Below, piece by piece: positions 33,304 through 42,679 of a DNA stretch of 64,000 nucleotides. The stretch lies in contig CAZSQZ010000008.1 of assembly GCA_964609215.1 (NCBI GenBank), positions 1-64,000 on the forward strand, read 5' to 3'. Position numbers and translations under genes: made by a program. The stretch is from JABDKJ01 sp964609215 (GTDB lineage: Bacteria > Bacteroidota > Bacteroidia > Flavobacteriales_D > JABDKJ01). Every line of letters begins with the position of its first letter. Within the stretch, counting starts at the first letter, position 1. Below the pieces are notes generated by a model. The model saw nothing but the letters and a program-made list of their open reading frames with translations. It was not told where the DNA came from and made no database searches.

Positions 33304-33564
33304 TTAGTTCGAAACAGGCTCGTAATTTAATTGCATTCGTCCTTTTTTGGTTAAAGTATAACCATCTCGGTTAACGATATACTCGTCTAAATACAAATTG
33401 GTGATTCTCTCCCCTATTCTTCCATGACCAATTGACAAAGTTTGGTCACTCTCAATTTTTTTCCAAAATTCTCTTTCCAAATCTGACAATCTAATATTGT
33501 TGTTAAATCCTTTTTCTTTATGTGAATAAATGATTTGTAAAATGAGAAAATCGTACTTGTCCAT
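33304..33564 (-). CDS. Small winged-helix-like protein
   Basis: An 86-aa protein with the layout of a winged helix: YDFLILQIIYSHKEKG (helix 1), RLSDLEREFWKKIE (helix 2), IGERITNLYLDEYI (recognition helix) and VNRDGYTLTKKGRMQL (wing). This pattern resembles the PadR/MarR-type fold of small transcription factors. It stands alone with a terminator on one side and a 235-bp gap on the other. DNA binding is inferred from the predicted secondary structure only. Confidence 0.65.
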   Translation of the reverse strand: MDKYDFLILQIIYSHKEKGFNNNIRLSDLEREFWKKIESDQTLSIGHGRIGERITNLYLDEYIVNRDGYTLTKKGRMQLNYEPVSN

Positions 33565-33799
33565 CTTTCTTATAGGTTAATTAATTTAATGTTTGATTCG
33601 GCAATAAAGCGATTTAAATATATGTAAAAGGATTACCCAGAAAAGTCTTTGTTGATAAGTATTAATAAAATGTTAAGCCAAAGAAAACTGCTTCTATACA
33701 CCAGAATTGACAATACATTCAGAACAATTAAAGTTTTTGCAATTTCAAGAATTGAACAAGAATTGTGAATAGCAAATTAGAAAGTATTACTGGAAGTAG

Positions 33800-34093
33800 T
33801 TAAATCTTATGATAGTCTATCAAATTTTTTAACCGTTTTTCAATTTCTCTTTTTTTCATTTCAATTTTAGAATTAAATTCTTCCAAAAAAGCTCTTGAAT
33901 TAATAGAACGTTCATTTGAAAATTGTTGAACTTCCTTCATCATCTCAACTTGAAAATTTGCAGTTTCATTTGCAAGTGTATTTAACTTTCGTTTTTGCTG
34001 AGGAAATCTTAGAGCACTTCTCATACACTTACTAAAGGTCTCATTCACCATGCTATTAAGAGTTTCCCGCACATAATTACTGGCAGGTTTCAT
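33800..34093 (-). CDS. Hypothetical coiled-coil protein
   Basis: A 97-aa helical, highly charged protein with many Glu, Lys and Arg residues, and heptad-like spacing in the second half (FNSKIEMKKREIEKRLKNL). No membrane segment. I recognise no family. The gene lies 79 bp upstream of coaE's start on the minus-strand side, so is probably separate from the coaE operon. It could be a small structural or regulatory protein. Confidence 0.6.
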   Translation of the reverse strand: MKPASNYVRETLNSMVNETFSKCMRSALRFPQQKRKLNTLANETANFQVEMMKEVQQFSNERSINSRAFLEEFNSKIEMKKREIEKRLKNLIDYHKI

Positions 34094-34171
34094 ATCTCTT
34101 GTTTAGTTGCTTTAATATAGCAATAAAAAGGTTAAGCTAGAGGAACCGCTCTTATTTATATCAACAATAAA

Positions 34172-34753
34172 TTAAAGCTCGCTTAGAATTTGCTGATGGA
34201 CAGCCCAAACTTTTTTTACCAAAGATGTTTTTTCGTTATTGACAATTTCAAAATCTGCAAACTTCCTTTTTTTATCATCAGACCATTGCTCATTCATTCT
34301 TGCTTCAACTTCTTCTTTGCTAATCTGGTTCCGATTCATAACCCTACTTACTCGCAATTCTCTATCCGCAGTAACCAGAATTACCTTATCCATTTTAGTG
34401 TAATTGCCCTTCTCTAACATTACCGCAGCTTCCTTCACTTGATAAGGTGTGTTTTTATACTTTTCTTGCCAGAAAACAAATTCATTTTCTAATGCAGGAT
34501 ACAATATAGATTCTAAATGTCTAAGTTTTTCAGGATCGTTAAATACTATACGAGCTAATCTTTCTTTGTTCAGTTCACCTTGCGAAAAGATATCCTCTCC
34601 GAAGTGATTTTTTACTTGCTCTTGAACTTCTTTAAGTTTATAGAGTTTTTTCGCCTCGCTATCTGCATCAAAAACTGGAATTCCAAAAGCAGTAAGAATT
34701 AATGCAACAGTTGATTTCCCGCTACCTATTCCTCCTGTTAGTCCGACTAACAT
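34172..34753 (-). CDS. coaE: Dephospho-CoA kinase
   Basis: A 193-aa P-loop kinase that phosphorylates dephospho-CoA at the 3'-hydroxyl, the last step of CoA synthesis. Walker A is GLTGGIGSGKST at 4-15, and the family strands IPVFDADSEAKKLY and KEAAVMLEKG (where the usual motif is 'Pll-fE') follow. The LID and base-binding region contains RVMNRNQISKEEVEARM. Length is normal. It begins one base past the yajC stop, in the run nusB, DUF1573, yajC, coaE, which is widely kept in Bacteroidota. Confidence 0.93.
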   Translation of the reverse strand: MLVGLTGGIGSGKSTVALILTAFGIPVFDADSEAKKLYKLKEVQEQVKNHFGEDIFSQGELNKERLARIVFNDPEKLRHLESILYPALENEFVFWQEKYKNTPYQVKEAAVMLEKGNYTKMDKVILVTADRELRVSRVMNRNQISKEEVEARMNEQWSDDKKRKFADFEIVNNEKTSLVKKVWAVHQQILSEL

Positions 34754-35085
34754 TATTTCTGTTGCGTAACGGCCATCTCATTTACTGAATTGTCAACCGA
34801 TAGTGCAGACTTTTCAATTCTTAATTTACCTCCACCTTCAGTAACTATAATTACCGTTTTTTCTTTTACCGTCTCTACCTTTCCATGTATACCTCCTATG
34901 GTAACTATTTTGGTTCCTTTTCCTATAGAATCTCTGAACTGTTTTGCTTCTTTGGCCTTCTTCTGTTGCGGCCTGATCATAAACAAGTAGAAAATTGCAA
35001 AAATAGCTACTAAAAAAACCCAAGAAGGAAGCCCTCCCGCATCGCCTTCAGGTTGTGTTAAAAGAAAAATGGTTAATGTATTCAT
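34753..35085 (-). CDS. yajC: Preprotein translocase subunit YajC
   Basis: A 110-aa single-span inner-membrane protein that assists SecDF and the Sec translocon. The start chosen is the ATG at 35085 (MNTLTIFLLTQPEGDAGG); an ATG at 35106 would overlap the upstream DUF1573 gene. The membrane span reads WVFLVAIFAIFYLFMIRPQQKKAKE, shown here as AIFAIFYLFMIRPQQKK, and the conserved region GTKIVTIGGIHGKVETV follows. The downstream coaE start is coupled to its stop. Secretion by Sec feeds the T9SS proteins in this genome. Confidence 0.93.
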   Translation of the reverse strand: MNTLTIFLLTQPEGDAGGLPSWVFLVAIFAIFYLFMIRPQQKKAKEAKQFRDSIGKGTKIVTIGGIHGKVETVKEKTVIIVTEGGGKLRIEKSALSVDNSVNEMAVTQQK

Positions 35086-35092
35086 ACGGAAT

Positions 35093-35545
35093 TTATTGTG
35101 GAGCAATTACGTTTGCCTTAATTAATAATATTGTTGAAGATGGAAATGTATTTGCCACAACAGTTATCTCAGAAACTGTTTCTCCATTTTTTGTACTGGA
35201 ATCAAAAGTAGCTTCTATTTTCCCCGATTCTCCTTTTCGCACCTCTTCACTTGGCCAACCTTTTGGCAATGTGCAACCACATGAAGCGTTCACAGCAGAA
35301 ATAAAAAGTGAGACAGGTCCTTCATTCTCAAACTCAAAAACAACATTATGTTTTTCTCCCTGAGAGATTGTTCCTAAGTCAATTTCCATACTTTCAAAGT
35401 TCATTTCTGCAACCTCTTCACTATCTACAGATTCTGGTGAGAGAGGATTGCTTATTATATCAGTTGAAATATCCTCAGTTGTATTAGATAATCTGCAGGA
35501 ACAGAACAGACTTAGAGTTATTATAATATACAGGACTTTCATCAA
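35093..35545 (-). CDS. DUF1573 lipoprotein
   Basis: A 150-aa lipoprotein: the signal ends LFCSC, giving an acylated Cys at about 15-17. The DUF1573 core covers about 45-145, with FESMEIDLGTISQGEKHNVVF shown as IDLGTISQGEKHNVVFE and NASCGCTLPKGWPSEE containing the characteristic S-C-G-C motif. These domains have an immunoglobulin-like fold and are common in Bacteroidota surface proteins of unknown role. It overlaps nusB by 4 bp and precedes yajC by 7 bp. Confidence 0.85.
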   Translation of the reverse strand: MMKVLYIIITLSLFCSCRLSNTTEDISTDIISNPLSPESVDSEEVAEMNFESMEIDLGTISQGEKHNVVFEFENEGPVSLFISAVNASCGCTLPKGWPSEEVRKGESGKIEATFDSSTKNGETVSEITVVANTFPSSTILLIKANVIAPQ

Positions 35546-36486
35546 ATTAAACCTCTTCCAGTTTTGACAATAATACCCTTTTGTTTTAGCTCTTGAAAGA
35601 GTTTATCCAGAATTCCATTTATAAACTTACTACTCTTAGGAGTAGAATAGAACTTGGATAATTCAATAAACTCATTCAATGTGACTTTTAAAGGAATAGA
35701 TTCAAAAGTTCTCGCTTCAGCAAGCGCCATTTTCATCAAAATCATATCCATAAAAGCAATCCTATCTAACTCCCAGTTCTGAGCTTTATCTTGGATTAAA
35801 GACTCGTTTTCCTTGTCTTGTGCTATTGTATTCTGGAATAGGCTTTTAATAAAATGAATCTCATCTTCTGGATCCTTGTATAAATCTAATAAAGGAATAT
35901 TTGGGTCTTCATCTTCATTAAATTGCTTTAATGTCTTAACGGCCATGCTGCTTGCCAAATCCAAATCATCAGACCATAAAACACTTTCTTCTTCAATATA
36001 GTGTTGTATAGTTTCGTTATTCGGTATGTGCTTTTTAAAAATCTTAATTAGGTTGGACTTCACCACTTCAGTTCCTCCTTCACCATTCAAAACTTCCTTG
36101 TAAACACCATCTTTCTCGATGTTTCTATAAATAGCTCTCACTATATCATCTTGTTCACTTGCCCAGGAAAGCTTGTAGTTTTTTTCTCTTTCCATTAAAT
36201 CTAAATTTCTATCCAGATTTAACATAATAGGATGATCAACAAATGAAAAATTCGGAATTAGGTCTTCATCCGTTGCGAGAATTTTCTTTCTTCTTGTCTC
36301 TATTTTCTCAACTCCAACCTCTCGGACTTGTTTAAATAGTATGAGTAAATGAAAATAAAGTTCATTGAACTTTTGAATGCTTTTAAAAAGCCACTTTTCT
36401 CCTTCAATCGCATTTTTTTCTTCTGACTGATAAAAAGCGTATAAAGCGTGTAATATCTTAATACGTAAATGTCTTCTGTTCAACAT
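35542..36486 (-). CDS. nusB: Transcription antitermination factor NusB
   Basis: A 314-aa NusB, about twice the length of the E. coli protein because of the extended N-terminal half that Bacteroidota NusB proteins carry. The N-terminus MLNRRHLRIKILHALYAFYQSEE is the family start (RRHLRIKILHALYAF). The C-terminal RNA-binding core includes WELDRIAFMDMILMKMALAEAR and PLKVTLNEFIELSKFYSTPKSSKFINGIL, shown as VTLNEFIELSKFYST. NusB with NusE binds boxA RNA of rRNA operons to prevent early termination. It is the first gene of the minus-strand run nusB-DUF1573-yajC-coaE. Confidence 0.93.
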   Translation of the reverse strand: MLNRRHLRIKILHALYAFYQSEEKNAIEGEKWLFKSIQKFNELYFHLLILFKQVREVGVEKIETRRKKILATDEDLIPNFSFVDHPIMLNLDRNLDLMEREKNYKLSWASEQDDIVRAIYRNIEKDGVYKEVLNGEGGTEVVKSNLIKIFKKHIPNNETIQHYIEEESVLWSDDLDLASSMAVKTLKQFNEDEDPNIPLLDLYKDPEDEIHFIKSLFQNTIAQDKENESLIQDKAQNWELDRIAFMDMILMKMALAEARTFESIPLKVTLNEFIELSKFYSTPKSSKFINGILDKLFQELKQKGIIVKTGRGLI

Positions 36487-36530
36487 TGATGCTTCTCCCT
36501 CGCTTGATTAATTTGAGTACTTTTACCCCG

Positions 36531-36538
36531 TAATTTTG
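36531..36538 (+). promoter_or_regulatory. Bacteroidota-type -7 box TAATTTTG
   Basis: An exact TAnnTTTG match 44 bp upstream of the ABC exporter start. A TTG lies 24 bp further upstream, a little wide for the -33 element, so the call is tentative. Confidence 0.35.
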
Positions 36539-36582
36539 AAATTTCAAATTCGAGACAAAAGTATAAAATGTTCGTTTAAAAA

Positions 36583-38460
36583 ATGAGAAGTCTTCTTTAC
36601 TTAAATAAATATTTTAAAAAATATATATGGCGAATCATTTTAGGATTCATTTTTATTATTTTTTCTAATGTCTTTCAGGTCTTTACTCCTCAGGTAATTA
36701 AACAAGCCACCAATTTCATTACTCAAGCCAGCAAGGCTATTACAGAAGATGCGATTAGCTTAGATGGCACTTCCAAACCTCAAGTTATTTCGTGGTATGA
36801 AGATTTTTTTGAAACGGAATACTTAGATCTAGGGGTCAACAATTCTGAAGGATTAATTGAATTAATATTTAAAGCAGGACTGTTTTTAGCCATACTGTAC
36901 ATTATTATCTACCTAAGTAAAGGAGTCTTTTTATTTCTTACCAGACAGACTATTATAATAATGTCCAGGTTAATTGAGTATGATCTGAAAAACGAAATTT
37001 ATGATCATTATCAAAATTTGCATACCGCATTTTATAAGAGGAATAACACTGGGGATTTAATGAATCGTATTAGCGAGGATGTAAGTAAAGTTAGAATGTA
37101 TTTAGGTCCTGCTATTATGTATACTCTAAACCTAATCGTCATCTTTGTTTTAGCTATTACTGCTATGCTGGCCATTAACGTTAAACTTACCTTATATGTT
37201 TTATTGCCTCTGCCAGTAATGTCATTGATTATTTATTACGTAAGCTCAGTTATTAATAAGAAGAGTGAAAAAGTGCAGGAACAACAGTCTAAACTTTCAA
37301 CTCTTGCCCAAGAATATTTTTCTGGAATTAGGGTTCTAAAGGCTTATCATAGAGAAGATTACACAAATAATATTTTCGAAAAGGAAAGTAATTTATACAA
37401 GAAAAGATCATTAGAGCTGGTTAAGGTAAATGCGCTTTTTCTTCCTGCAATAGTTTCTCTTATTAGTTTGAGTACAATATTGACCATTTTCCTGGGGGGA
37501 AAGATGTTGATAAACGGTGAAGGAGGAATTACACATGGAGATATTGTAGCCTTTATTTTCTATATAAATATGCTTACCTGGCCTTTTGCAAGTGTTGGTT
37601 GGGTTACTTCTTTAGTTCAAAGAGCAGCCGCTTCTCAACGAAGAATAAATGAGTTTTTAAATACAAATTCAGATATTAAAGAGGCAGCAAACCCAAGGCA
37701 AATACGATTGGATTCTATAGAATTTAAAAATGTTGTTTTCGACTATCCTGATACTGGTATAAGGGCCTTAGATGATGTTTCATTTAAAATTCAAACTGGT
37801 CAAACACTTGCAATAATTGGACAAACAGGTTCGGGAAAATCTACTATTGCTAATCTAATTCTAAGGCAATATGATATAAGCAAAGGGTCACTTGAAATAA
37901 ACAACATTGATATTAAAGAATTGGATATTAGTGGTTTAAGAAAACAAATAGGGTATGTTCCTCAAGATGTTTTTCTTTTCTCGGATACCATAAAAAACAA
38001 TATTAATTTTGGAATAGAGAATGCCAATATGGACTTAATCATAGATGCTGCAAAAAAAGCTGACGTCTATCAAAACATCGTAGAATTTCCGAATAAGTTT
38101 GAGACTATTTTAGGTGAAAGAGGCATTACACTTTCTGGGGGGCAAAAGCAAAGAGTTTCCATTGCTAGAGCCATTATTAAAGAACCGCAACTACTCATTT
38201 TCGATGATTCTCTCAGTGCAGTTGATACTCAAACAGAGGAAAAAATTCTTTCCAATTTAAGAGAGATAATGAAAAATAAAACCACTATAATAATCAGTCA
38301 TAGAGTTTCAGCTATTATGGAAGCCGACATTATTATTGTCATGGAAAAAGGAAAAATTGTTGAAAAAGGTGACCATAAAAATTTGATTGCTAAAGATGGT
38401 GTTTACGCCAAATTGTACCAAAAACAGCTATGGGAAGAGCGAAAAGTCTTAGCTTCCTAA
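36583..38460 (+). CDS. ABC exporter, MsbA/LmrA-like half transporter
   Basis: A 625-aa fused exporter. Six membrane spans fill about 1-345; the ABC domain follows, with Walker A GQTGSGKST (about 425), Q-loop GYVPQDVFLFSDT, signature LSGGQKQR, Walker B LLIFDDSLSAVD (second acidic residue is Ser, but LIFDDS retains D-D) and the H-loop in IIISHRVSAI. A 50-residue insert before span 2 (about 55-95) is polar. Half-size exporters of this kind export lipids, peptides or drugs as homodimers. Substrate unknown. Divergent from nusB with a shared 96-bp promoter region. Confidence 0.9.
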   Translation: MRSLLYLNKYFKKYIWRIILGFIFIIFSNVFQVFTPQVIKQATNFITQASKAITEDAISLDGTSKPQVISWYEDFFETEYLDLGVNNSEGLIELIFKAGLFLAILYIIIYLSKGVFLFLTRQTIIIMSRLIEYDLKNEIYDHYQNLHTAFYKRNNTGDLMNRISEDVSKVRMYLGPAIMYTLNLIVIFVLAITAMLAINVKLTLYVLLPLPVMSLIIYYVSSVINKKSEKVQEQQSKLSTLAQEYFSGIRVLKAYHREDYTNNIFEKESNLYKKRSLELVKVNALFLPAIVSLISLSTILTIFLGGKMLINGEGGITHGDIVAFIFYINMLTWPFASVGWVTSLVQRAAASQRRINEFLNTNSDIKEAANPRQIRLDSIEFKNVVFDYPDTGIRALDDVSFKIQTGQTLAIIGQTGSGKSTIANLILRQYDISKGSLEINNIDIKELDISGLRKQIGYVPQDVFLFSDTIKNNINFGIENANMDLIIDAAKKADVYQNIVEFPNKFETILGERGITLSGGQKQRVSIARAIIKEPQLLIFDDSLSAVDTQTEEKILSNLREIMKNKTTIIISHRVSAIMEADIIIVMEKGKIVEKGDHKNLIAKDGVYAKLYQKQLWEERKVLAS

Positions 38461-38533
38461 AAATCGTTCGTATTAAAATATTTTTATATTTGTTAGAACA
38501 CTTTAATTTATTACGAACCAATACATTAAGCAG

Positions 38534-38896
38534 ATGGAGGATAGTAGCGGAAAATTTGATAGAGATGAAATCTTCTCTAAAGTCATTAGGGCAGGAAAAA
38601 GAACGTATTTTTTTGATATTAAATCTACTCGTGGCAGGGATTTGTATTTGACAATTACTGAAAGTAAAAAGCGTTTTAAAGAAGATGGAAACCCTTTCTA
38701 TGAGAAACATAAAATTTTCTTGTATAAAGAAGATTTTGAAAAATTTCAAGAAGGCTTTAATGAATCCTTAGAAAAGATTTCCGATTTGAAGATTAATGAT
38801 AGTCGTTTTAATAATGTCGATCACAATTCTCACAAAACGGATAATACTTCTGCAGAATATACAGATGTGAGTTTTGATGACTTGAGTGCGGATTAA
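38534..38896 (+). CDS. PUR-family DNA/RNA-binding protein (DUF3276)
   Basis: A 120-aa protein of the bacterial PUR family, a single PUR-alpha-like repeat that binds purine-rich single-stranded nucleic acids. The core is about 10-90: DEIFSKVIRAGKRTYFFDIK, then GRDLYLTITESKK and HKIFLYKEDFEKFQEGF, all diagnostic. The C-terminal 30 residues are acidic and Asp/Ser-rich. The stop abuts the convergent stop of the flavin oxidoreductase gene with no space between. Confidence 0.9.
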   Translation: MEDSSGKFDRDEIFSKVIRAGKRTYFFDIKSTRGRDLYLTITESKKRFKEDGNPFYEKHKIFLYKEDFEKFQEGFNESLEKISDLKINDSRFNNVDHNSHKTDNTSAEYTDVSFDDLSAD

Positions 38897-40894
38897 TTAA
38901 AGTTCCATAGCAGCTTCAAAACCTTCTCGTATTGCTCTTTGAGCGTTTATTCCTTTCGAATCTTTTGCTCCTCCAATTAATTTGTAATTGCCTGTAATTG
39001 GATTAGCTTCTTGGCCAGCACATACTATAATGGTGTCTGCTTCGATTAATGTTTGCTTTCCTTCTTTTTCAATGATTAGGCCTTTCTCATTAATTTCCTT
39101 GTATTGGAGATTGTTCAAATATTTAACGCCAGAAAGTTTTAACGCTCTTCTATGCGCCCAAGCCGTTGTTTTACCTGTTCCATGCGCCAGTTTACCAGAA
39201 GATCTTTTCAATATTGTAATCTCCTTATCAGAGACTTTTGGTTTTTCTTTTGATAAATTTCCTGGAATATCATCTTCTCTAGTAATACCCCAAAAGGTAT
39301 TATAATAAGCCAAATCATTTTCCACCTTAGGGTGCGATAGCATTGAACTAACGTCTACCCCAATTCCACCAGCACCTATAACCAAAACTTTTTTTCCAAT
39401 TTTATCAGGAGCTTCAATAGCAAGATTATAAGGTAACACGTGATCCATCTCTTCACCTGGAATATTTAACTTCCTGGGCACTACTCCACTTGAAACAATC
39501 ACATTATCAAAGTCTCTTAGTGTTTCCTCATCTGCTGGGTTCTCTAATTTCAAGTTAACTCCCAACAAATCTATTTTTCGTTTATAATACCGAAGCGTTT
39601 CTTCAAATTCTTCTTTTCCAGGTATTTGACTTGCCAAGTTGAATTGACCTCCAATTTGCTTATTCTTTTCAAACAAGGTGACATCGTGCCCCAACTCAGC
39701 AGCAGTAACTGCTGCAGACAAACCTGCTGGGCCAGCACCAACAACTGCTACCTTTTTGCTACTCTTCTTTTTACTTATATCAAATTCTGTTTCTCTACAG
39801 GCTAAAGGATTAACTAGGCATGTAGCTACTTTTTTATCGAAGATATGATCAAGACAAGCCTGATTACAGGCAATACAGGTATTGATTTCATCTTCCCTTC
39901 CGTGTTTGGACTTGACAATTATTTCAGGGTCTGCAAGAAATGGTCTGGCCATAGATACCAAATCAGATTGCCCACTCGACAAAATCATTTCTGCTGTTTC
40001 TGGATTATTAATTCTATTGGTTGCTATTAAAGGAATATTCAATTCCTTTTTCATCTTCTCAGTAACCCAAGAAAAAGCCCCTCTGGGCACCATTGTAGCA
40101 ATAGTTGGTATTCTAGCTTCATGCCATCCGATACCGGTATTAATAATATTCACACCATTCTCAACCAACTTTTTTCCTGTGTAAACTACTTCATCCCATA
40201 CGGCCCCATCATTCACTAATTCTAGCATGGATAAACGGAAAATGATAATAAAGTTCTCTCCTACTTTTTCTCTACACGCCTTTAAAATTTCAATCGGAAA
40301 TTTAGATCTATTCTCAATTGAACCACCCCATTCATCTGTTCGTTTATTGGTTCTCTTAGAAAGAAACTGATTAATCAGATAACCCTCTGACCCCATTATT
40401 TCTATTCCATCATAACCAGCGTCTTGAGCAAGTTTTGAAGATTTAGCAAAAGCAGCAATGGTTTTATGCACGCCATTTTTTGATAAAGCACTTGGCTTGA
40501 ACGGTGAAATAGGTGCCTTTAGATTACTTGCACTTACTATGAAAGGGTGATAACCATATCTTCCAGCGTGAAGTATTTGCATAGCAATTTTCCCTCCTTC
40601 CTCATGAACTGCATTGGTAACTTGTTTATGATGACCTGCTTCTTTTGAGTTTGACATTTTGGAACCAAATGGAGTCAACCAACCTCTTTTATTAGGAGCT
40701 ATTCCACCTGTCACAATTAAGCCTGCTTCCCCTTTAGCTCTCAACCTATAGAATTCAGCAAGTTTCTTCATCCCACCTTTCTCCTCTTCCAAACCAGTAT
40801 GCATGGATCCCATAATTATCCTATTTCTCAGTTGGGTAAAACCAAGATCCAAAGGCTGAAAAAGATGGGGATACCTAGGATGTGAATTATTCAT
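38897..40894 (-). CDS. NADH:flavin oxidoreductase, 2,4-dienoyl-CoA-reductase-like
   Basis: A 665-aa three-domain enzyme. An old-yellow-enzyme TIM barrel with FMN (about 8-345) includes AMQILHAGRYGYHPF, GYLINQFLSKRTNKRTDEWGG and SMARPFLADPEIIV. Cysteines in CIACNQACLDHIFDKKVATCLVNP, shown as CIACNQAC and TCLVNP, would hold the 4Fe-4S cluster. A FAD/NAD(P) domain follows, with VVGAGPAGLSAAVTAAELG and VLVIGAGGIGVDVS. Family members reduce 2,4-dienoyl-CoA (FadH) or related enones. Length matches FadH (about 670 aa). The exact substrate cannot be told from the sequence. Confidence 0.9.
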   Translation of the reverse strand: MNNSHPRYPHLFQPLDLGFTQLRNRIIMGSMHTGLEEEKGGMKKLAEFYRLRAKGEAGLIVTGGIAPNKRGWLTPFGSKMSNSKEAGHHKQVTNAVHEEGGKIAMQILHAGRYGYHPFIVSASNLKAPISPFKPSALSKNGVHKTIAAFAKSSKLAQDAGYDGIEIMGSEGYLINQFLSKRTNKRTDEWGGSIENRSKFPIEILKACREKVGENFIIIFRLSMLELVNDGAVWDEVVYTGKKLVENGVNIINTGIGWHEARIPTIATMVPRGAFSWVTEKMKKELNIPLIATNRINNPETAEMILSSGQSDLVSMARPFLADPEIIVKSKHGREDEINTCIACNQACLDHIFDKKVATCLVNPLACRETEFDISKKKSSKKVAVVGAGPAGLSAAVTAAELGHDVTLFEKNKQIGGQFNLASQIPGKEEFEETLRYYKRKIDLLGVNLKLENPADEETLRDFDNVIVSSGVVPRKLNIPGEEMDHVLPYNLAIEAPDKIGKKVLVIGAGGIGVDVSSMLSHPKVENDLAYYNTFWGITREDDIPGNLSKEKPKVSDKEITILKRSSGKLAHGTGKTTAWAHRRALKLSGVKYLNNLQYKEINEKGLIIEKEGKQTLIEADTIIVCAGQEANPITGNYKLIGGAKDSKGINAQRAIREGFEAAMEL

Positions 40895-40916
40895 AATCAG
40901 ATAAACGAATATAAAA

Positions 40917-40937
40917 AAAGGGAGCTAAGCTCCCTTT
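40917..40937 (-). terminator. Rho-independent terminator
   Basis: AAAGGGAGCT pairs with AGCTCCCTTT; on the minus strand it is followed by a run of T residues. It lies 7 bp beyond the stop of the sugar dehydrogenase gene. Confidence 0.85.
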
Positions 40938-40943
40938 AATTTT

Positions 40944-42539
40944 TTAATGCTTCACTATTTCAAAGCTCAAGATCTGTTTATCAGAGAGAATATTAACGAT
41001 ATATATTCCTGTTTCAATTTTTGTTAGATCAAATAAGACTTGATTAAGTCCACTTTGCGTAATTAAACTCTTTTCAGATACAACTTGCCCTAAAGCACTA
41101 ATAAGTTGAACATTTACGGTTGCGGTCTCAAATGCCTGAAATTGGATGTTTAATTCACTTTTAGCCGGATTGGGAAAGTAATTCAGTTCAGATAGTATTT
41201 CAATTGCTCCGATTGAAGTAAGTATAACATTTACCGGCTCCGAAATTCCGCTACAACCATTCGTGCTCGTCATGGCCAAAGAATAATCACCTGTTTCTGT
41301 AATTGTATAAGTTTGGCCATTGGCACCAGGAATAATCTGGCCATTCAAAAACCATTGATAATCTGATCCAGCTGGAGCACTCAATACATCTCCGTTAACT
41401 GTGAATGTTGGTGAGAACCCTGCGCATGCATCAACAATTCTATAGATGTTCCCATCTTGGTTGACAACAAAAAGTTCATTATTCACATCCTGTCCAAAAG
41501 TACTCCAACCAAATTGTCCAGCTTGAAGAACCATTTCCGATTCCCAAACTCCGGCATTCATATAAACTGACCAAAAATTTCCCGAACAGTAATCAACGCA
41601 GAAATAATTTCCAACTAATTCAGGTTGCATGCTTCCTCTATATACAAAGCCTCCTGTCACAGAACAATTTCCACCAGCGTGACTATATTCAAAAACCGCA
41701 TCAACAAAATCGCTGGCTGGACCACAACCCACGGTATTAAATGGATTATTTCCCTCATAGCATCGCCAACCATAATTTTCACCTCCCGCACTAGAAGAAG
41801 GCTGAAAATCTATTTCTTCCAAATTTGTTTGTCCTACGTCCCCTATCCAAAGATCTCCGGTTTCAGCATCAAAGCTATATCTCCAAGGATTTCTCAAACC
41901 AATAGCCCAAATTTCATCCAAGACATTGCCATCACTTATGAAAGGGTTATTTGAAGGCACCTCATATGGACTTGCTCCATCAATATCAATCCTCAGCATT
42001 TTTCCTAACAAAGACTGCGTATTCTGTGCAAAATTATCTGGATCATTTGCACTTCCGCCATCTCCCATTCCGATATATAAATAACCATCTGGTCCAAATT
42101 GAATATCTCCACCATTGTGATTATTATAAGGTTGATCTATTTCTAAAATAACCTCTTCACTATTTTCATCAGCGATATTTTCATCACTGGAAACATTAAA
42201 TCTGGATATTCTTGTTGCTCCACCTGAACGTGTGTAATTGACATAAAATTCACCATTCTGTGCGTAGTCAGGGTGAAAAGCTAAGCCCAATAATCCTCTC
42301 TCGTTGGAATTACTATTCACAGGTCCAGAAATATCTAAGAAGGTAGAAACGGTACCATCAGATTGTCTTACCCTAATTACTCCATCCTGTTCTACAACAA
42401 ACATTCTGTCATCACCTGCATTTTCTAATGCAACAGGTCCGTCAAAACCACTTGCAAATAGTTCTAATTCAATTGGAGATTGACCATAATTTACAAAAGT
42501 ATAAGCCAGAGCAATAGTTAGGAATAATAATTTCTTCAT
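40944..42539 (-). CDS. Secreted PQQ-dependent sugar dehydrogenase-like protein with T9SS sorting domain
   Basis: A 531-aa protein. The start is the ATG at 42539 (MKKLLFLTIALAYTFVNYG), which is a signal peptide; an upstream ATG at 42596 would spoil it. The six-bladed propeller spans about 25-355 with family landmarks MFVVEQDGVIRV, GLLGLAFHPDY, NHNGGDIQFGPDGYLYIGMGDGG, shown as NGGDIQFGPDGYLYIG, and LRNPWRYSFD. An Ig-like segment (about 365-440) follows, then a type A sorting domain (NYFPNPAKSELNIQ ... GIYIVNI) that directs T9SS export. Soluble glucose dehydrogenase-like enzymes oxidise sugars outside the cell; the PQQ ligands are not confirmed here. Confidence 0.85.
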   Translation of the reverse strand: MKKLLFLTIALAYTFVNYGQSPIELELFASGFDGPVALENAGDDRMFVVEQDGVIRVRQSDGTVSTFLDISGPVNSNSNERGLLGLAFHPDYAQNGEFYVNYTRSGGATRISRFNVSSDENIADENSEEVILEIDQPYNNHNGGDIQFGPDGYLYIGMGDGGSANDPDNFAQNTQSLLGKMLRIDIDGASPYEVPSNNPFISDGNVLDEIWAIGLRNPWRYSFDAETGDLWIGDVGQTNLEEIDFQPSSSAGGENYGWRCYEGNNPFNTVGCGPASDFVDAVFEYSHAGGNCSVTGGFVYRGSMQPELVGNYFCVDYCSGNFWSVYMNAGVWESEMVLQAGQFGWSTFGQDVNNELFVVNQDGNIYRIVDACAGFSPTFTVNGDVLSAPAGSDYQWFLNGQIIPGANGQTYTITETGDYSLAMTSTNGCSGISEPVNVILTSIGAIEILSELNYFPNPAKSELNIQFQAFETATVNVQLISALGQVVSEKSLITQSGLNQVLFDLTKIETGIYIVNILSDKQILSFEIVKH

Positions 42540-42679
42540 GTTCTTCAATAATTTTAGAAAACAAATATAAGTTAAGATTGGAGCTAAACTATTCAATTTT
42601 TAGACCGCATATAGTAAAGCAAATAAATCCCCTTATATAGCTGGGATTATGCGGCATTAATTAATTTTGCCAACTAATT